In this document: one piece after another, positions 11,130 through 23,140 of the stretch
How positions within the stretch are numbered: the stretch's first letter is position 1
Layout of the letters: each line of letters opens with the position of its first letter
Assembly (NCBI GenBank): GCA_036874045.1
Contig: CM072346.1
Coordinates: forward strand, 11,074,001-11,138,000
DNA from: Cymodocea nodosa
Lineage: Eukaryota > Streptophyta > Magnoliopsida > Alismatales > Cymodoceaceae
Length of the DNA stretch: 64,000 nucleotides
Direction of reading: 5' to 3'
Program-made: the position numbers and the translations under genes
Notes under the pieces: generated by a model
Told to the model about the DNA's origin: nothing
The model's database searches: none
The model's input: the letters and a program-made list of their open reading frames with translations, nothing else

Positions 11130-12106
11130 AAACTCTTAACATAAAGTAAAATAGCAGAAGATTAATTACATACCAGTCTGAAGGTTTGTATTCAGTAAAT
11201 AGTTGTTGACGGATGAAGTTGAATCAGCAGCTTCTCCTTCTAGTTCCCCAATGAATTTTCTTTTCTTTCAAAAGTGCTGGAAACTCATAAATAACATGCT
11301 ATTCTCTATTTATAATGCACGTTCATAAGGCAAATGAATCTCGTTACAAGAATGTGTGTTGTAACGTGCAGTATGGTTCCTCTTTTTATGGATACATGTT
11401 TCACTTCTAATTTCAAATTTCAGTAACCACTAAACCCACGAAGTTTCATTCATGGCTAAAAGAATAACCATTTAGCTTAATCCACAAACTAACCTCGTTG
11501 AGTTATAGTTAACTCAACGGACTAGCTTTGGTTACTCATTTGCTAACTCCACAGACTAACTTCGTTGAGTTATAGTTAACTCAACAGAGTGACCTTATAT
11601 TTTATTATTGACCTTGTGGAGTTAAGGTTAACTCAACGGACTTACTTCGTTGAGTTAACACTTAGCAAATTTCTAAAACTTACTCCTCGTATTAACATCT
11701 ATATATATTTTTCTTTCTCTGCATTTTGTCAACTTAATTAAAGTTAAATACATGTCATTAATGCAGTTTCTAATTTAACTCACTTAAATCTGAACATTAT
11801 ATGCATATTTAACTTATAGTTCATTTCCTATTGTGTAGAATTTACATTTTACTTTTCAGCATGCAGATATATTCAGGCATTAACCAATTATCATGCATTT
11901 AATCATGTCATTCATAAAATTTGTAAATCTTTTAAATAGTCTTGCACATTGTTTAAACAGTTATATAATATTCAATACAGTTCGTCAATTCTATCATTCA
12001 TTCTCAAACATGAATGCAAAAACATCTGAAATTCAAACATTCATTTATATAAATATTGTTTTATAGTGCAAGCAATCAGAAATTTTTTAATACAAGTAGA
12101 TGAACA
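11130..12106 (-). promoter_or_regulatory. Intergenic region with TATA box and GTTGAGTTA hairpin motifs
   Basis: On the minus strand a textbook TATAAATAGAG lies at 11315-11305, upstream of the capsid-type gag, and a donor-like ACTG|GTATGT at about 11175. Upstream (11460-11660) are six or more copies of TTAACTCAACG/CGTTGAGTTAA in both orientations, the motif seen in the LTRs. There is no TG...CA unit or PBS, so this is not a plain LTR. It could be an internal promoter for the 3' genes. Confidence 0.5.
11305..11315 (-). promoter_or_regulatory. TATA box, internal
   Basis: TATAAATAGAG on the minus strand, a near-consensus plant TATA box. The capsid-type gag ATG is at 11129. Confidence 0.5.
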
Positions 12107-12479
12107 ATACATTTTAATCTTTCTTCCTAACTTCATCTACTTCCTTCTAGAGTTTTTCTAATTGTTGCTCTAATTGATTTGTCCTCTCTACAGCTCCTGT
12201 TATGCTTCTAGAAGGTACAGTCATCTCAGTAGCAACACAATTTCTGTATCTTTCACTGAAATGGTTCTTGATCTTATCATTTTGGATGCCCATTTCAAGA
12301 AATCAATTCTATCCACCATTAGCAGTGGAATCAGATCTCCATAAAATAATTTCTTCTTTACTACTCTTAACTTGGAGATAAATACTGTAGACCAATTAAT
12401 CTGAATTTTGTTGACAACTACATTGTGGCCCATTTGACAAATTGACTAAGTTCAATATTGTAGCCTTGTCGTTGGTAGA
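12107..12479 (-). pseudogene. C-terminal part of 3' ORF (putative plant transposon protein domain) of Gyp-1
   Basis: Reading left from 12479, the sequence matches the Gyp-3 3' ORF at 63899-64000: YQRQG.(I/D)IELSQFVKWAT then VNKIQINWS. It continues past the point where Gyp-3 leaves the window with FISKL...KKLFYGDLIPLL, a block also found in the copia 3' ORF (SSKLFYGDVVCRIL). It ends with a leucine/glutamine-rich coiled coil and a stop at about 12107. A frame change at the block VKWAT/MGHNVVVNK breaks it. The upstream part is cut off by the LTR-D insertion at 12480. Confidence 0.75.
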
Positions 12480-14108
12480 TGTTTGGATGTTTTAGAAGTT
12501 TTAAATTTATAAACTGCAAGTGCACGGCGTCCAATGAAGTACGTCGACAAATACGGGTCGAACCACAGGGAAATGGGGATAATCTAGGATTCTAATTACA
12601 AGAGTATGGCAAGCAAATACTTTCCAAATATAGATTAGACTACAAAAAAGGTAAGTCCATGGATTTTTAATTTATCGACCAATCAACAGATTAGACTGAA
12701 AATTTAATCTCAATCATATCTGTTATTGTGGACTTCAGATAAAAAGTTTCACACTTAAAAACGCACGAATGTTATGACTGAAAATTTGGACATTGAAAAT
12801 GATGCATAAAATTGGAAACTTCTGCACGTTAACAACAGTATCTTAAAAACCTTATAAATCCCTAATTACTCAACCAAAAATTTCCAAAATCAAATGCATT
12901 GCAAAATAAATAGGATGTAGATATTAATGAAATATTTATTCAAATTTTTACGCGATCTGAGTTGTAGAAAAATGCATTACAATCACGACAAAAGAATCTC
13001 AGATCGAATTCTATGCTCGATACAGTTATAGCTTGAAAATGGCATCAAATCTTTTCAGATTGCTATGAAATTTTAGAGAATCACAAAAGACTTATAATAG
13101 CACGATTATGAAGTTTTTCATAATTTTTAGTTAAACAGAAATGCTTCAGAACACATATGAATTCTTGAAATAAAAATAGATCAACAAAACTGCAAATCTG
13201 CAAACAACATGCACAACCTTCAACGAATTCTATGTTGTTTCATCATAACAGAATGTAATATCTGAGTTTCAACATCAACAAACAACAATATATGAATATA
13301 TATCAATAACAGCACTTGTTTTTATGATTTTCAGATGAAAATAACAAAAATTCATGGATTCAAAAGGAAACATACAAATAAAAATGAATCTGTTTTCTAC
13401 TTTTACCCTATTACAATGAAAACTAAGAACATAAATAACTACCTACGTGAAACATAATAAAATGTGATACATTTGAAGCTAAAGAAGAGGGGAAAGTGGA
13501 GAAAGGATTTGTGGAATCTCACAAATGAAGAAGAGAACCCTTGTAAAGGTAGACGTCCCTCCTCCAAGATGTGGAATGAAGGCTTTCACGTTGGAGATGA
13601 CTTGTGGAATGAAGATGATGAGATCCGAGTTGAAGAAAGGAGGTGGAATGACTGGCATTCTCCTTCCTTGCTTCAAGACGTGGAGCTCCAAGAGGGGGTG
13701 ATGGCTGGTGGTGTTGGAGGTGGAAAACAAAAAGCTCCCAAGAGAGGAGCCCTAGACGTCCATCACTCTCTTTTATATAGAGAGTTTCCAAGTTTGGAGA
13801 TCCATCTTTGATTCAACGATTGGGATTAAATCCCACTTGATTTTCTTTCTCCAATCTTCAATTTCCATGATCTTCTATTAAATTATAAACTTTTCATAAC
13901 AATAAATACATCAAAGTATCAAGTCATCCATAAAATTCATAAATGATGCATGTTTGAAATAATTTCCTACTTTTAAATGTATAAAATGGGGATTGGTTCT
14001 TATTGGTTAAATAATGAAATAAATGTATAATATGACTTTAATAAATCTCATGTAAATCTATTTAACCAATAATATCCTATAAAAATATGCAACATTTTAA
14101 TCCAAACA
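12480..14108 (-). repeat. LTR-D, 3' LTR of a truncated gypsy element
   Basis: The unit is bounded by perfect 8-bp terminal inverted repeats (TGTTTGGA...TCCAAACA) and starts next to a PPT on its right. Near its 3' end it has CTGCAAGTGCACGG...GGGTCGAACCACAGGGA, the LTR signature seen in plant gypsy elements. A TATA box lies at 13777-13770 on the minus strand. It lies in the Gyp-1 3' ORF. Confidence 0.8.
13770..13777 (-). promoter_or_regulatory. TATA box of LTR-D
   Basis: Minus strand CTCTATATAAAAGAG, about 330 bases into the LTR from its 5' end at 14108. Confidence 0.5.
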
Positions 14109-15345
14109 AACTCCCCCATGCTTAAACTTTTATTCGTCTCGAGTAATAAAAACAACTAAAAATCAAGAACTTGAAATCACACAAAAAATTATTCAATTCA
14201 CTTGTCACTATTGAACTCGTTGGGCATGGTGGTGGCTCAAACTAATATCACAATCTCTCACAATGTCCTCTAGCTTCAACAAGTTTACACTATTGGAATG
14301 AGAAGTCACCTATGCACAAGAACTATTTTGCCTTGAACAAAAGGGATTCACACCCTCACTACTCAAGAAAATTTTCATTGTATAACAATTTGACAATGAA
14401 TCAAATGAAAGAAATATGTGGTAGTGACTAACTCCCTCCCTTCAAATGAGATAAGTCAGAAAAATGCTTAGAATGAACAACCAAAGTATCAACATCATAG
14501 CGTGCTAATCAACCCACTCTCAAGAAAATAAAAGAAGCTAGACACTTGAGAAAGCCCACTACTTCCTCACATCCCATATGTCTCCATGCCCCTTTTTTAC
14601 ATTGAAAGATCTTGTTTTTCTTTTCTACTTTTTTTCCTTTCTCTTTTCATTTCAAATTCTTTTCTTTTCTTTCTTTTTTTTTTGTTTTTGGGACGCTTTG
14701 GCCCCTTTTTTTTTTCTTCTTTTTCTTCCCTTTTTTTTTTTTTTCAACAATAGAATTTTCCAATGGTATCAAACACCTTATTTCACCATTAAGCCTAACC
14801 CAAGAAACTCCTTAGCACACCAGATGTGATAACTTAGGTGTTTTCCTAAACATATCCTTCAAAATCTCGTAGAAGTTTGGGATGGTCCTAAATATCTCAC
14901 CAAAGGTTATGTAATGAATAACCTGATTATGGTGGCTCTCAACTTAGGGATCACTTAGAAAAGGTGTATAAAATAACAAGGCGTAAGTTCAAGTGACCAG
15001 GAAGACTCAACTCAAAACACAAATAACTTAAACTCATCTTCTTTGGAGAACATCACTATTAGGTCCTGTGCTTTTTGGTTCTAGAGTCTCACCACTCAAA
15101 AAGGAAATGGGGTTGTCCCATAAAATCTAATAGTGACAACAAAATAGGCAATCTCATCAAGTGTGTTTTTCAAGTAAAAATACAATAAAATCATGCATCC
15201 AAAATTTTAAAATATGAGCCTATCAAAGTAATTGTAATGAAATGAAATTCAATGAAATTCACCTTCCCCCCATGCTTAAATTTGGCATTGTCCTCAATGT
15301 AATATAAAAGAGGGGATATAGATATCATACCAGACTGAAGTCACT
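14109..15345 (-). mobile_element. LTR-D element: 3' noncoding region and PPT only
   Basis: On the minus strand the stretch begins with a central motif TACATTGAGGACAATGCC...GCATGGGGGGAAGG (15300-15264). It runs through noncoding sequence with a long purine tract (14585-14750, pyrimidine on the plus strand) and ends with GTTTAAGCATGGGGGAG beside the LTR. This is the usual 3' region of a plant gypsy element; the rest of the element is missing. The right boundary is uncertain. Confidence 0.65.
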
Positions 15346-15531
15346 TAAAGTCAAACCTTATTCCATACCTGTGATGCCTGCGTGGAATTCTTGTTAGAAA
15401 AATATCTTGAAAATTAAATATAAGGTATGTACTAAAGGATATAATTTGAAGATAATACAACATAATCTGTAATGAAATAACTATTTCAGCCTACTACATG
15501 TTGTCTTATTCATGCATCATTAAATTATATG
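15346..15531. other. Short stretch without recognised features
   Basis: AT-rich, no ORF. It lies between the LTR-D remnant and the small ORF at 15532-15861; I cannot assign it. Confidence 0.4.
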
Positions 15532-15861
15532 CTAATCAAAGAAAGAAAAACCCTGGTCAATTTGATCAATAAAGCGTTGAATTTCCGCATCCATCTTCTT
15601 TCGTGGTTTCACATTCGTCATCTTTGGCTCTTCGTCTTTGTTTGTCCTATCAAAGTAACAGATGTAATCATCTTCATAGTGCTTCTCAATGGTGACCACA
15701 GACTTTTCTATTATAGCATTGGAATTTCTTACGCTTGTAGATGATTGTGTTGCGGTGATAGGAGCTTTTCCTTTTTCTACCCATGTTGCTTTTGCTGGTT
15801 GTGCTTGCTGCTTTGTTTTCCCCTTTGATTGATGATTTTTCCTAGCTTTTGTAGTCTCCAT
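15532..15861 (-). pseudogene. Start of Gyp-1 3' ORF (lysine-rich N-terminus)
   Basis: An open frame of 109 codons beginning METTKARKNHQSKGKTKQQ, very basic at the start and acidic later, with no membrane segment. It begins 430 bases after integrase, at the position where Gyp-3 starts its 3' ORF, and the same GAGTTACGCTTAACTCA motif precedes both starts. Its residues do not clearly match the Gyp-3 N-terminus, so assignment rests on position. The remainder of the ORF was lost or interrupted by the LTR-D element. Confidence 0.5.
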
Positions 15862-16291
15862 GAGTTAAGCGTAACTCAATGGACTTTCCGTAAAGTTATA
15901 ACTAATAAAAATACTTATAATAATAGTTTTTACTTCGGTGAAGACCGAAGAATTTTCGGTCTAACCAACTCTTAATTTTTCAACATTTTAAATTTTGGTC
16001 AAACCGTTATAATCCTTGGTTGAACCGAAATTAACTACACTCTCTTTTCTTTTCTTTTTTTCCAGTAGAACTGATACTATGCTTCGGTAACACCAACATT
16101 TTTACTTAATATAATATATAGATTTTTTATATTTTTATGTTTCGGTCAGACCGATGGATCCTGTTGGTTGAACTGCAACAATTTTTTTTCTTTTAATATA
16201 TGTTTCGATAAAACTGATAATTTCTTTCGGTTGAACTATGACTATGTTTAAATAAGTTTTTTTTTTTTTACACTATTAAGATAATTTCTTA
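15862..16291 (-). other. Post-integrase spacer with CGGTTNAACCG-type palindromes
   Basis: Noncoding. Contains repeated degenerate copies of CGGTT(C/A)AACCG (15935-16240), with a GTTGAGTTA/TAACTCAA motif at 15865-15890. The same kind of repeat fills the same place in Gyp-3 (61520-61710). Confidence 0.6.
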
Positions 16292-17390
16292 CTAAGTAAA
16301 GCTTGAGTAGTCCTCTACTCTTACTTCTATAATTCAAAAGGAACTTTTAGGAATCTTCATAATAGGTCTAAGTCTTTGTCCATTTACTTTAAATATATTC
16401 TGATTTTTAGGATTTTCAACTTCAATAGCTCCATAGGAATATATATTTCGAATTATATAAGGTTCTGCCCATCTAGATCTTAATTTTCCTAAATGGTTAT
16501 GGAGTCTAGTCATGTAAAGATATACTTCTTGTCCTATTTCAAAGGTTTTTGGAATAATTTTCTTATCATGCCAGAACTTCATTTTCTCTTTTTCTCTTAC
16601 AATCTTCGAATAAGCTTCATTCATAAATTCTCCTAATTCAATCAATTGTATTTTCCTATTTTTAGCAGCTTGATTTAAATTAGTGTTCAAAGTTTTTAAT
16701 GCCCAATAAGCTTTATGTTCAATTTCAATTAGTAAATGACAACTTTTTCCATATACTAACCTAAAAGGTGACATACCTAAGCTTGTCTTATAAGCAGTTC
16801 AATAAGCCCAAAGTGCATCTATTAATCTATTAGCCCAATCTATTCTAGTAGGATTTACTACTTTATCTAAGATTAACTTAATTTGTTTGTTTGCACTTTC
16901 TACTTGTCCACTTGTTTGTAGATGATATGATGTTGCAATTTTGTGATTGACTCCATATTTCTTCATTAAGGCTTCAAAACTTCTATTACAGAAATGAGTT
17001 CCTCTATCATTGATAATAGCTTTAGGTATTCCAAGTCTAGTAATTATATTAGTTCTTATAAAATGTATTACCACTTCGTTGTCATTAGTTTTTGTAGGAA
17101 TAGCTTCTATCCATTTAGATACATAATCCACCCCCAACAATATATAATTAAATTGATTAGACATAGGAAATGGACCCATGAAATCTATTCCCCACACATC
17201 AAAGATTTCAACCTCAACAATAGGATTAAGAGGCATCATATTCCTCTTTGATATTCTTCCTATTTATTGACATCTTAAACAACTTAAGCAGTATTTATAA
17301 GCATCTTCGAATAATGTTGGCAAATAAAATCCACATTGCAGAATTTTGGTAGTAGTTTTCCTTGAACCAAAATGCCCTCCACATGCTTGG
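16292..17390 (-). pseudogene. pol: Athila-like integrase, C-terminal part of pol
   Basis: Integrase joins retroelement cDNA to host DNA. From 17390 leftward the zinc-finger part reads ACGGHFGSRKTTTKILQCGF then YKYCLSCLRCQ. The catalytic core has all three acidic residues in order: D of [10 protein letters not shown] of [11 protein letters not shown] and E of GQVESANKQ. The C-terminal part with [12 protein letters not shown] and RSRWAEPYI follows. Stops near 17265, 16800 and 16334 break it; reading through the last one, the natural end is a TAG at 16292. The LTR-B insertion at 17391-19478 separates it from RNase H, exactly inside the zinc finger (FCHD...ACGG). Confidence 0.9.
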
Positions 17391-19478
17391 TGTTTAGAAT
17401 GAAAAAGTGCATAATATTAACGGTTAAATGATGGTTAATTGCATAATATTTAGCTTATCATATGAGAATTAAGCCATTATGTTATAATTGCACTATTACA
17501 TGCTTTAATGAAAGAATATGCATAATTTCAGGGAATTAATGTTAATTTAGTACATTTCTAAACTATCGGTAAATTGCAGGCTGTGAAATTCTTAAGTATC
17601 CAAATTTTCTATTATTTTGGAGAGTTATGTTTAATGTACCGGACAGTTAGGTTTTAAAGAATATTTTATTATTTCCTGAAGTACATGAGTTGAAATCATA
17701 ATGCATGATTTAAGTAGATTTTCAGTAAGTTATCTATTAACTATCCAAAATGCATCTGGGCATCAGATAGTTAGGTTCATAAGTGTCTGAAATATTTGAA
17801 CTTGTTAAATTAGAATTATGCACGTGTTGAATTTAAATGCTTTAGTATATCACGTGAGATGCACATGTTTAAGTCGTTAAGTTAGCATAGCTGTACGTGT
17901 TGAGTTACATGAATGCACACTAAGGTAACACGTTATGTTAGCAACTTATTTCTTTATTGCACATGTTTTATAGTTAAATCAATGAAGTAAGTCTATTGAG
18001 TTATCTGTAACTCCACGGACCATTTATTTTCTAATATGCCATTGTAGCAGTTACAGAAACAGGACATTCGACGAAAAACCACGATTGCACGTATCATGCA
18101 GAAATTCACTCGTGGAAGGGAGAAGAAATCACCATCGTTGATCTAAATGAAGGAAATCCAACCGATCATCTAAAGCAGAAGCAGTTACTACTGAAGAAAT
18201 ATAAAAGAAAAGGAGAAAAAAATGAGGAAAGTGGTGGTTGGCGATGTGTGGCAGTGTGTGTAAAAGTGGAGGACCGTGCTAACTGCAAGCAGCGTTAGAA
18301 GTTCACTGAAGCATCCACACCATCACCAACAATTCACCAACATTACCATAATCACGAACCATCGGAGGTCTGTGAGGATACTTTCCTAATGTCTGGTCGA
18401 TTCCGAGCCAAACACGGTGCTTGACAACCACTATGAGGAGTGATCGCGTCGCGGGAAGGGAAGCCATTTTCACAAAACACTGACTCGTATCTCAAGAGAT
18501 TGTAAAACTTCTAGCCTTAGTTTCTAGCTAATGCTATTATGCTGAAGAGGAGATCATCTTGCAATTTTAGACTCGCGATTCTATAGGGAGAGGAGGCAGG
18601 ATTGTAAGTGATTAAGTTTTTAGTGGTGTAATCACGTCACATGTAGTGACGGAAGTATTTACTGTCGATAGAGATTTTTACATTTCACCTTTCGCCCATT
18701 TTCATGAACATCTCAAAACAAAAATACCAAAAGCAACAACTTATCTGTGTTTATATTTAGTATTTAAGTGTTATATTATTTGTTGTGTATCATGATTAAA
18801 GTTATCATTGTCAGTATTGTGAATGTTTTATGTTTGTTTGATTCAAAAAATAGAAAATAGTTTTACAGTTTACTGAAATTGATTCGTTCTAGATACTTAA
18901 AGATTTTAATGGTTACTGTTTGAAATATTTGAATGTTAGTATTGCTTAATGATAAATCTAATATTAACTAGCATTAAAGAGCTTAATTGATGTTATTTAC
19001 AATCTATGGAATCGCCCGATGGTTGGCCGAATTCCTCTATAAATAGCAGTATTAAATTGGAAAGATAGGCTCATGGAGTTAACTTAAGTCCACGAGATTA
19101 GTCTATTGAGTTAGCCATAACTCCATGAACTTAGTCCGATGTGTTAACTGTAACTCAAAAGAGTGATTACTGAATACATTAAGTCTAATATAAAAAAATG
19201 GAACAGTACACAATTCTTACTCAATTCTCTATAGGATTGACCTATACTTGCATACAAATACAATATACACTGTGCACTTGCAGTTAAAATACAAATTGGA
19301 ATTAATATCTAATTTGTGTGAAAGGTTGTTTGTTTACTTCTAAAAGAAATTATTGATATAAGCATAAAGACAAATTAAACAAGTTAAAAACAGAAGTTAA
19401 CAAATATCCAAACAAGTTTTCTAGCATCGTTGCTAGGGAGCTAAGCAAGTTCTCTAGTGCTGCCTAAAAACCCAAACA
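17391..19478 (+). repeat. LTR-B insertion in Gyp-1 integrase, TSD CTTGG
   Basis: The unit runs from TGTTTAGAATG to AACCCAAACA and is flanked by perfect 5-bp repeats CTTGG (17386-17390, 19479-19483). It is in opposite orientation to Gyp-1. Near its end an LTR-like terminus and a decayed PBS (TAGCATCGTTGCTAGGGA, 19422-19439) are followed by about 39 bp ending in the LTR terminus, so it looks like an LTR-PBS-LTR-tail deletion product rather than a simple solo LTR. Confidence 0.9.
18200..18207 (+). promoter_or_regulatory. TATA box of LTR-B
   Basis: TATAAAAG in the context GAAATATAAAAGAAAAGG, present in the other LTR-B copies that contain this region (for example 43200 and 58558). Confidence 0.45.
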
Positions 19479-22116
19479 CTTGGTCATGGCAGAACGATAA
19501 TATGCTTTGATATTCAGTTTCTAGAACACACCTCATTAAAACCAGATCAAGACATTTCTTAAATAAGTATGGGTCTTCCCAATAGTAATATTTTACTCTT
19601 GAAAAGAACAATTTCTTATCCTGTCTATTTCAATCCTTAGGTGTTAAACCAGTAACTAAGTAATTAACTATGTCTACATACTAAGGCATTGTGTTCATGG
19701 TCATTAATTGATCATCAAGAAAATTATCCCTAATTTCAATATTTGATTTTTCTATTTGTAATCTTGATAAATGATCTGCTACTACATTCTCACAACCTTT
19801 TTTATCTTTAATTTCTAGATCAAATTCTTGTAATAATAATATCCATCGGATCAATCTAAGTTTAGTCTTTTTCTTTGCTATTAGGTGTTTTAAAGCTGAA
19901 TGATCTGTGTATACTATCACTTTAGCTCCAATCAAATATGATCTAAACTTTTCTAAGGCAAACACAACAGTTAACAGCTCTTTTTTAGTAGTTGTATAAT
20001 TAACTTGAGCATCATTTAAAGTTTTTCTTGCATAATGAATCACTCTAGGAGATTTTTCTATCTTCTGTCCTAACACTACTCTTGCAACAAAATCAGATGC
20101 ATCACACATTAATTCAAATGGATAGCTCCAATCAGGTGCTTGTATTATAGGAGTTGAAATTAAGCTAGTCTTAAACTTGAAAAATGCTTTTTTACAATTT
20201 TTATCAAAGTTAAATGGGGCATCTTTTAATAGATTAGTTAAAGGTCTAGCTATTTTGCTAAAATCTTTAATAAATCTTCTATAAAATCCAGCATGTCCTA
20301 GAAATGATCTAATATCTTTTACTAATTTAGGTTCTAGTAGATTAGAAATTACTTCTATTTTAGCTTTATCTACTTCCAACCCTTTCTTTGAAACAACATG
20401 ACCCAAGACTATTCCTTGTTTAACCATGAAGTGACATTTTTCCCAATTTAGAACCAGACTTTTTTTCACATAGCATTTTAATACTTGGTCTAAATTGTTT
20501 AAACACACTTCATATGAAGTTCCATAAACAATAAAATCATCCATAAATATTTCTAAAAAATCTTCAGTCATTCTAGTGAATATGCCCTGCATACACCTTT
20601 GAAAGGTGGCTAGTGCATTGCATAATCCGAATGACATTCTCTTAAAAGCATAAGTTCCATTAGGATAGGTGAAAGTTGTTTTCTCTTGATCCTCTAATGC
20701 TACTGGAACTTGGTTATATCCTGGATACCCATCTAGGAAACAAAAATATTCTTGCCCTGCTAATTTTTCTAGCATTTAATCTATGAAAGGTAAGGGAAAA
20801 TGATCTTTCCTTGTCAAAGCATTCAGCTTTCTATAGTCTACACACACTCTCTGGCCTGATTGAATTCTAGTAGGTATCAAGTCCTGACTTTCATTCCTAA
20901 TAACTATTAATCCTGATTTCTTGGGAACTAGATGGATTGGACTAACCCATGAGCTATCAGAAATTGGATAAATTATATCATTATCTAACCATTTCACTAT
21001 TTCCTTCCTGACTACTTCTTTAAGGTTTGGATTTAATCTCCTCTCAGGAATTCTAACTAGTTTAACATTCTCTTCTAAATATATGTGGTGACAGCATAAA
21101 GTTGCACTTAACCCTTTTATATCAATCATAGTCCATCCTATTGCTTCTTTATAAGTTGTTACTACATCTTTTAATTTAGAAATTTGATCCGCTTTTAAAT
21201 CTAAAGCAATAATGATTGGACATGCTCGTTTTTCTTCCAAAAATATATAGGTTAATTCAGGAGGTAAAGGTTTTAAATCTAAATGTTGACCATCAGAAGC
21301 TAGAGCTCCTAATTGAACATTTTCATCTTCTATATTAATCTCTTCTTGATCTCCTTCTACATTTATGCTTTCACTTTCTCCTAAATTTTCAGAATTTAGT
21401 CGCCTATTTAGTTCTTCTGGAATCACATCATCTAACATATCTCTTTCATCCTCTAAAAAGTCTATAGTATGTAAGGACATTTCTAACTCCTCAAACTTTT
21501 CTAGTTTGAAAATGTTTAATTGAGTATCCTCATTACTATATGCTAACATCATCACTCCATTTTTACAATTTATAACAACCCCTGATGTTGCTAAGAATGG
21601 TCTTCCCAAAATTAAAGATGTATCATGATTCTGATGTTTAATTTGTTGGGAATCCAAAATTAAAATATCAATAGGATATATGAAGTTTTTGATTCTAATT
21701 AGGACATCCTCTATTTTTCCTCTAGGATATCTCATACTTCTATCAGCTAATTGAATAACAGTCCTAGTAGGGATTAAGACTTCTAATCCAAAGGATGCAA
21801 ATATATCACTTAGCATAACATTTATACCTGCACCTAGGTCTATTAAGGTTCTTTCTAGAATGGTATTTCCTATGGTGCATGATATAATAGGGATTCCAAG
21901 ATCAGATATCTTTTTAGGAATTCGTGGCAGAAATAGGGAACTACTTTGCTCAGCTAAAAAGACTTTCCTTAAAACTTTTCACTATCTTTTCTTAGTACAC
22001 CAATCCTTAAGAAATTTAGCACAAGGTGGCATTTTCTACATTAAGTCTAACAAAGGAATGTTAACTTGTACTTTTTCAAATATTTCTCTAATTTTTTCTT
22101 ATTTTTCAGGAAATGT
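19479..22116 (-). pseudogene. pol: Athila-like protease-reverse transcriptase-RNase H of Gyp-1
   Basis: These are the enzymes that process the polyprotein and copy RNA into DNA. The protease has LIDLGAGINVM (about 21815-21850). The RT has [42 protein letters not shown] and the catalytic FMDDF (about 20535-20550). RNase H has [24 protein letters not shown] and VVADHLSRL. The FLDGY/GYNQ pattern is that of the Athila lineage. One nonsense change (TAA where the family has a glutamine codon) near 20775 splits otherwise long open frames, and another at 19681 lies just before the linker to integrase. The protease start has further stops near 21970 and 22040. Confidence 0.92.
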
Positions 22117-23034
22117 TTATTGTAATCCTTCATGATAGAGTGCTAATGATTGTGATTTACAAGATTCTTTTTCTTTCAATTGATTTGGTTGATCATTTTT
22201 AGTCTCATTTTCATATTCAGTTTTGTCTTCATTGATTTCTAAATTTTCAGATATTACATTTTCATTATCATTTTGAATTTTGTTCTTATCCACCTTCATA
22301 TTATTTTCTTTTTGAATTCTTAGTGGTATATCAATTCCAGATCTTAATGTTATACATACATCTTCTAGATTTTCATTACTTTCATGATGTTCTCGTATTT
22401 CATTTTCGTGATTATGATCTTCAACTGTTTTTAGTTTTAAATTGCATTCTTTAAATTCTATTACATTGGTATTTTCTTTTGTTTGTATGTCTTGCAAATT
22501 ATGCAAATCTGTAACATTAAAGTTTTCATTTGTGTTTTCCTGTTGCATAACTTGTAATTTCATTGTAAATTCATCCAATGCTTTTAATTTTCTTTCTAGA
22601 TCATATAATCTCATTGCATTCAATTTTTGATCGATTTTCATTATGGTTTTTTTAGTTTCGTAAATGATATCAAATTTAGTTTCTGTATATTCTTCCTTAT
22701 AGTTTAATTGGTTGACTTCTTATTGCTGCCATATGTATTGTTCCAGTTTGTCCATATTTTTCTCTAAGCTACACTCTAGTCTGTCATACCTATCCCAAAC
22801 TTTTTTGTCTCTCAACATATTACGCATTCTAAACTAACCATCAGTTGGGTAAACTATAGGATTCTCATACTCAAGTCTATTATATTGAAGATAATTCATT
22901 TGTTGTTCATGTGCTCTAACCATCTACAACCATCTTAGTTTCAAACAATTAGAGAAATCGTGACCTTCCAAATTGCAGAATTCACATATGCTAACTATAG
23001 GTTTCAAAAATCTTTGAGCATAAGCATATGTCAT
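22117..23034 (-). pseudogene. gag: Zinc-knuckle-only gag of Gyp-1 (no capsid domain)
   Basis: The ATG at 23034 lies about 80 bases after the PBS. The product starts MTYAYAQRFLKP and reaches a CCHC knuckle at once (CEFCNLEGHDFSNC, residues about 17-30). The remainder is hydrophilic and acidic with coiled-coil character (KKTIMKIDQKLNAMRLYDLE and RKLKALDEFTMKLQVMQQEN) and ends near LRSGIDIPLRIQ. The capsid (retrotransposon gag) domain that normally precedes the knuckle is absent. The same short start is seen in Gyp-2 and Gyp-3. Stops at about 22925, 22840 and 22720 break it. It probably encoded an RNA-binding nucleocapsid-like protein; how a particle would form without capsid is unclear. Confidence 0.8.
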
Positions 23035-23115
23035 ATTCTCAATTATAGAATAAAAAACACAACACTCCTCCTGCTGTTAAAACAAAACAGCACTCAAAGT
23101 TGCTTAGCTTCTCAA

Positions 23116-23133
23116 TCCCTAGCAATGACGCTA
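23116..23133 (-). other. Primer-binding site (tRNA-Asp), decayed
   Basis: TAGCGTCATTGCTAGGGA on the minus strand, against TGGCGCCGTTGCCGGGGA for plant tRNA-Asp. All five differences are C:G to T:A transitions, as expected from cytosine methylation. It lies 7 bases after the LTR end. Confidence 0.85.
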
Positions 23134-23140
23134 GAAAACT

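Noticed and set aside
13464..13811. ORFs on both strands within LTR-D
   Set aside because: They overlap each other in a GC-richer part of an LTR, just at the TATA box; no family resemblance.
14578..14829. Phenylalanine-rich ORFs with apparent membrane segments
   Set aside because: They are translations of a long pyrimidine tract in the LTR-D element 3' region.
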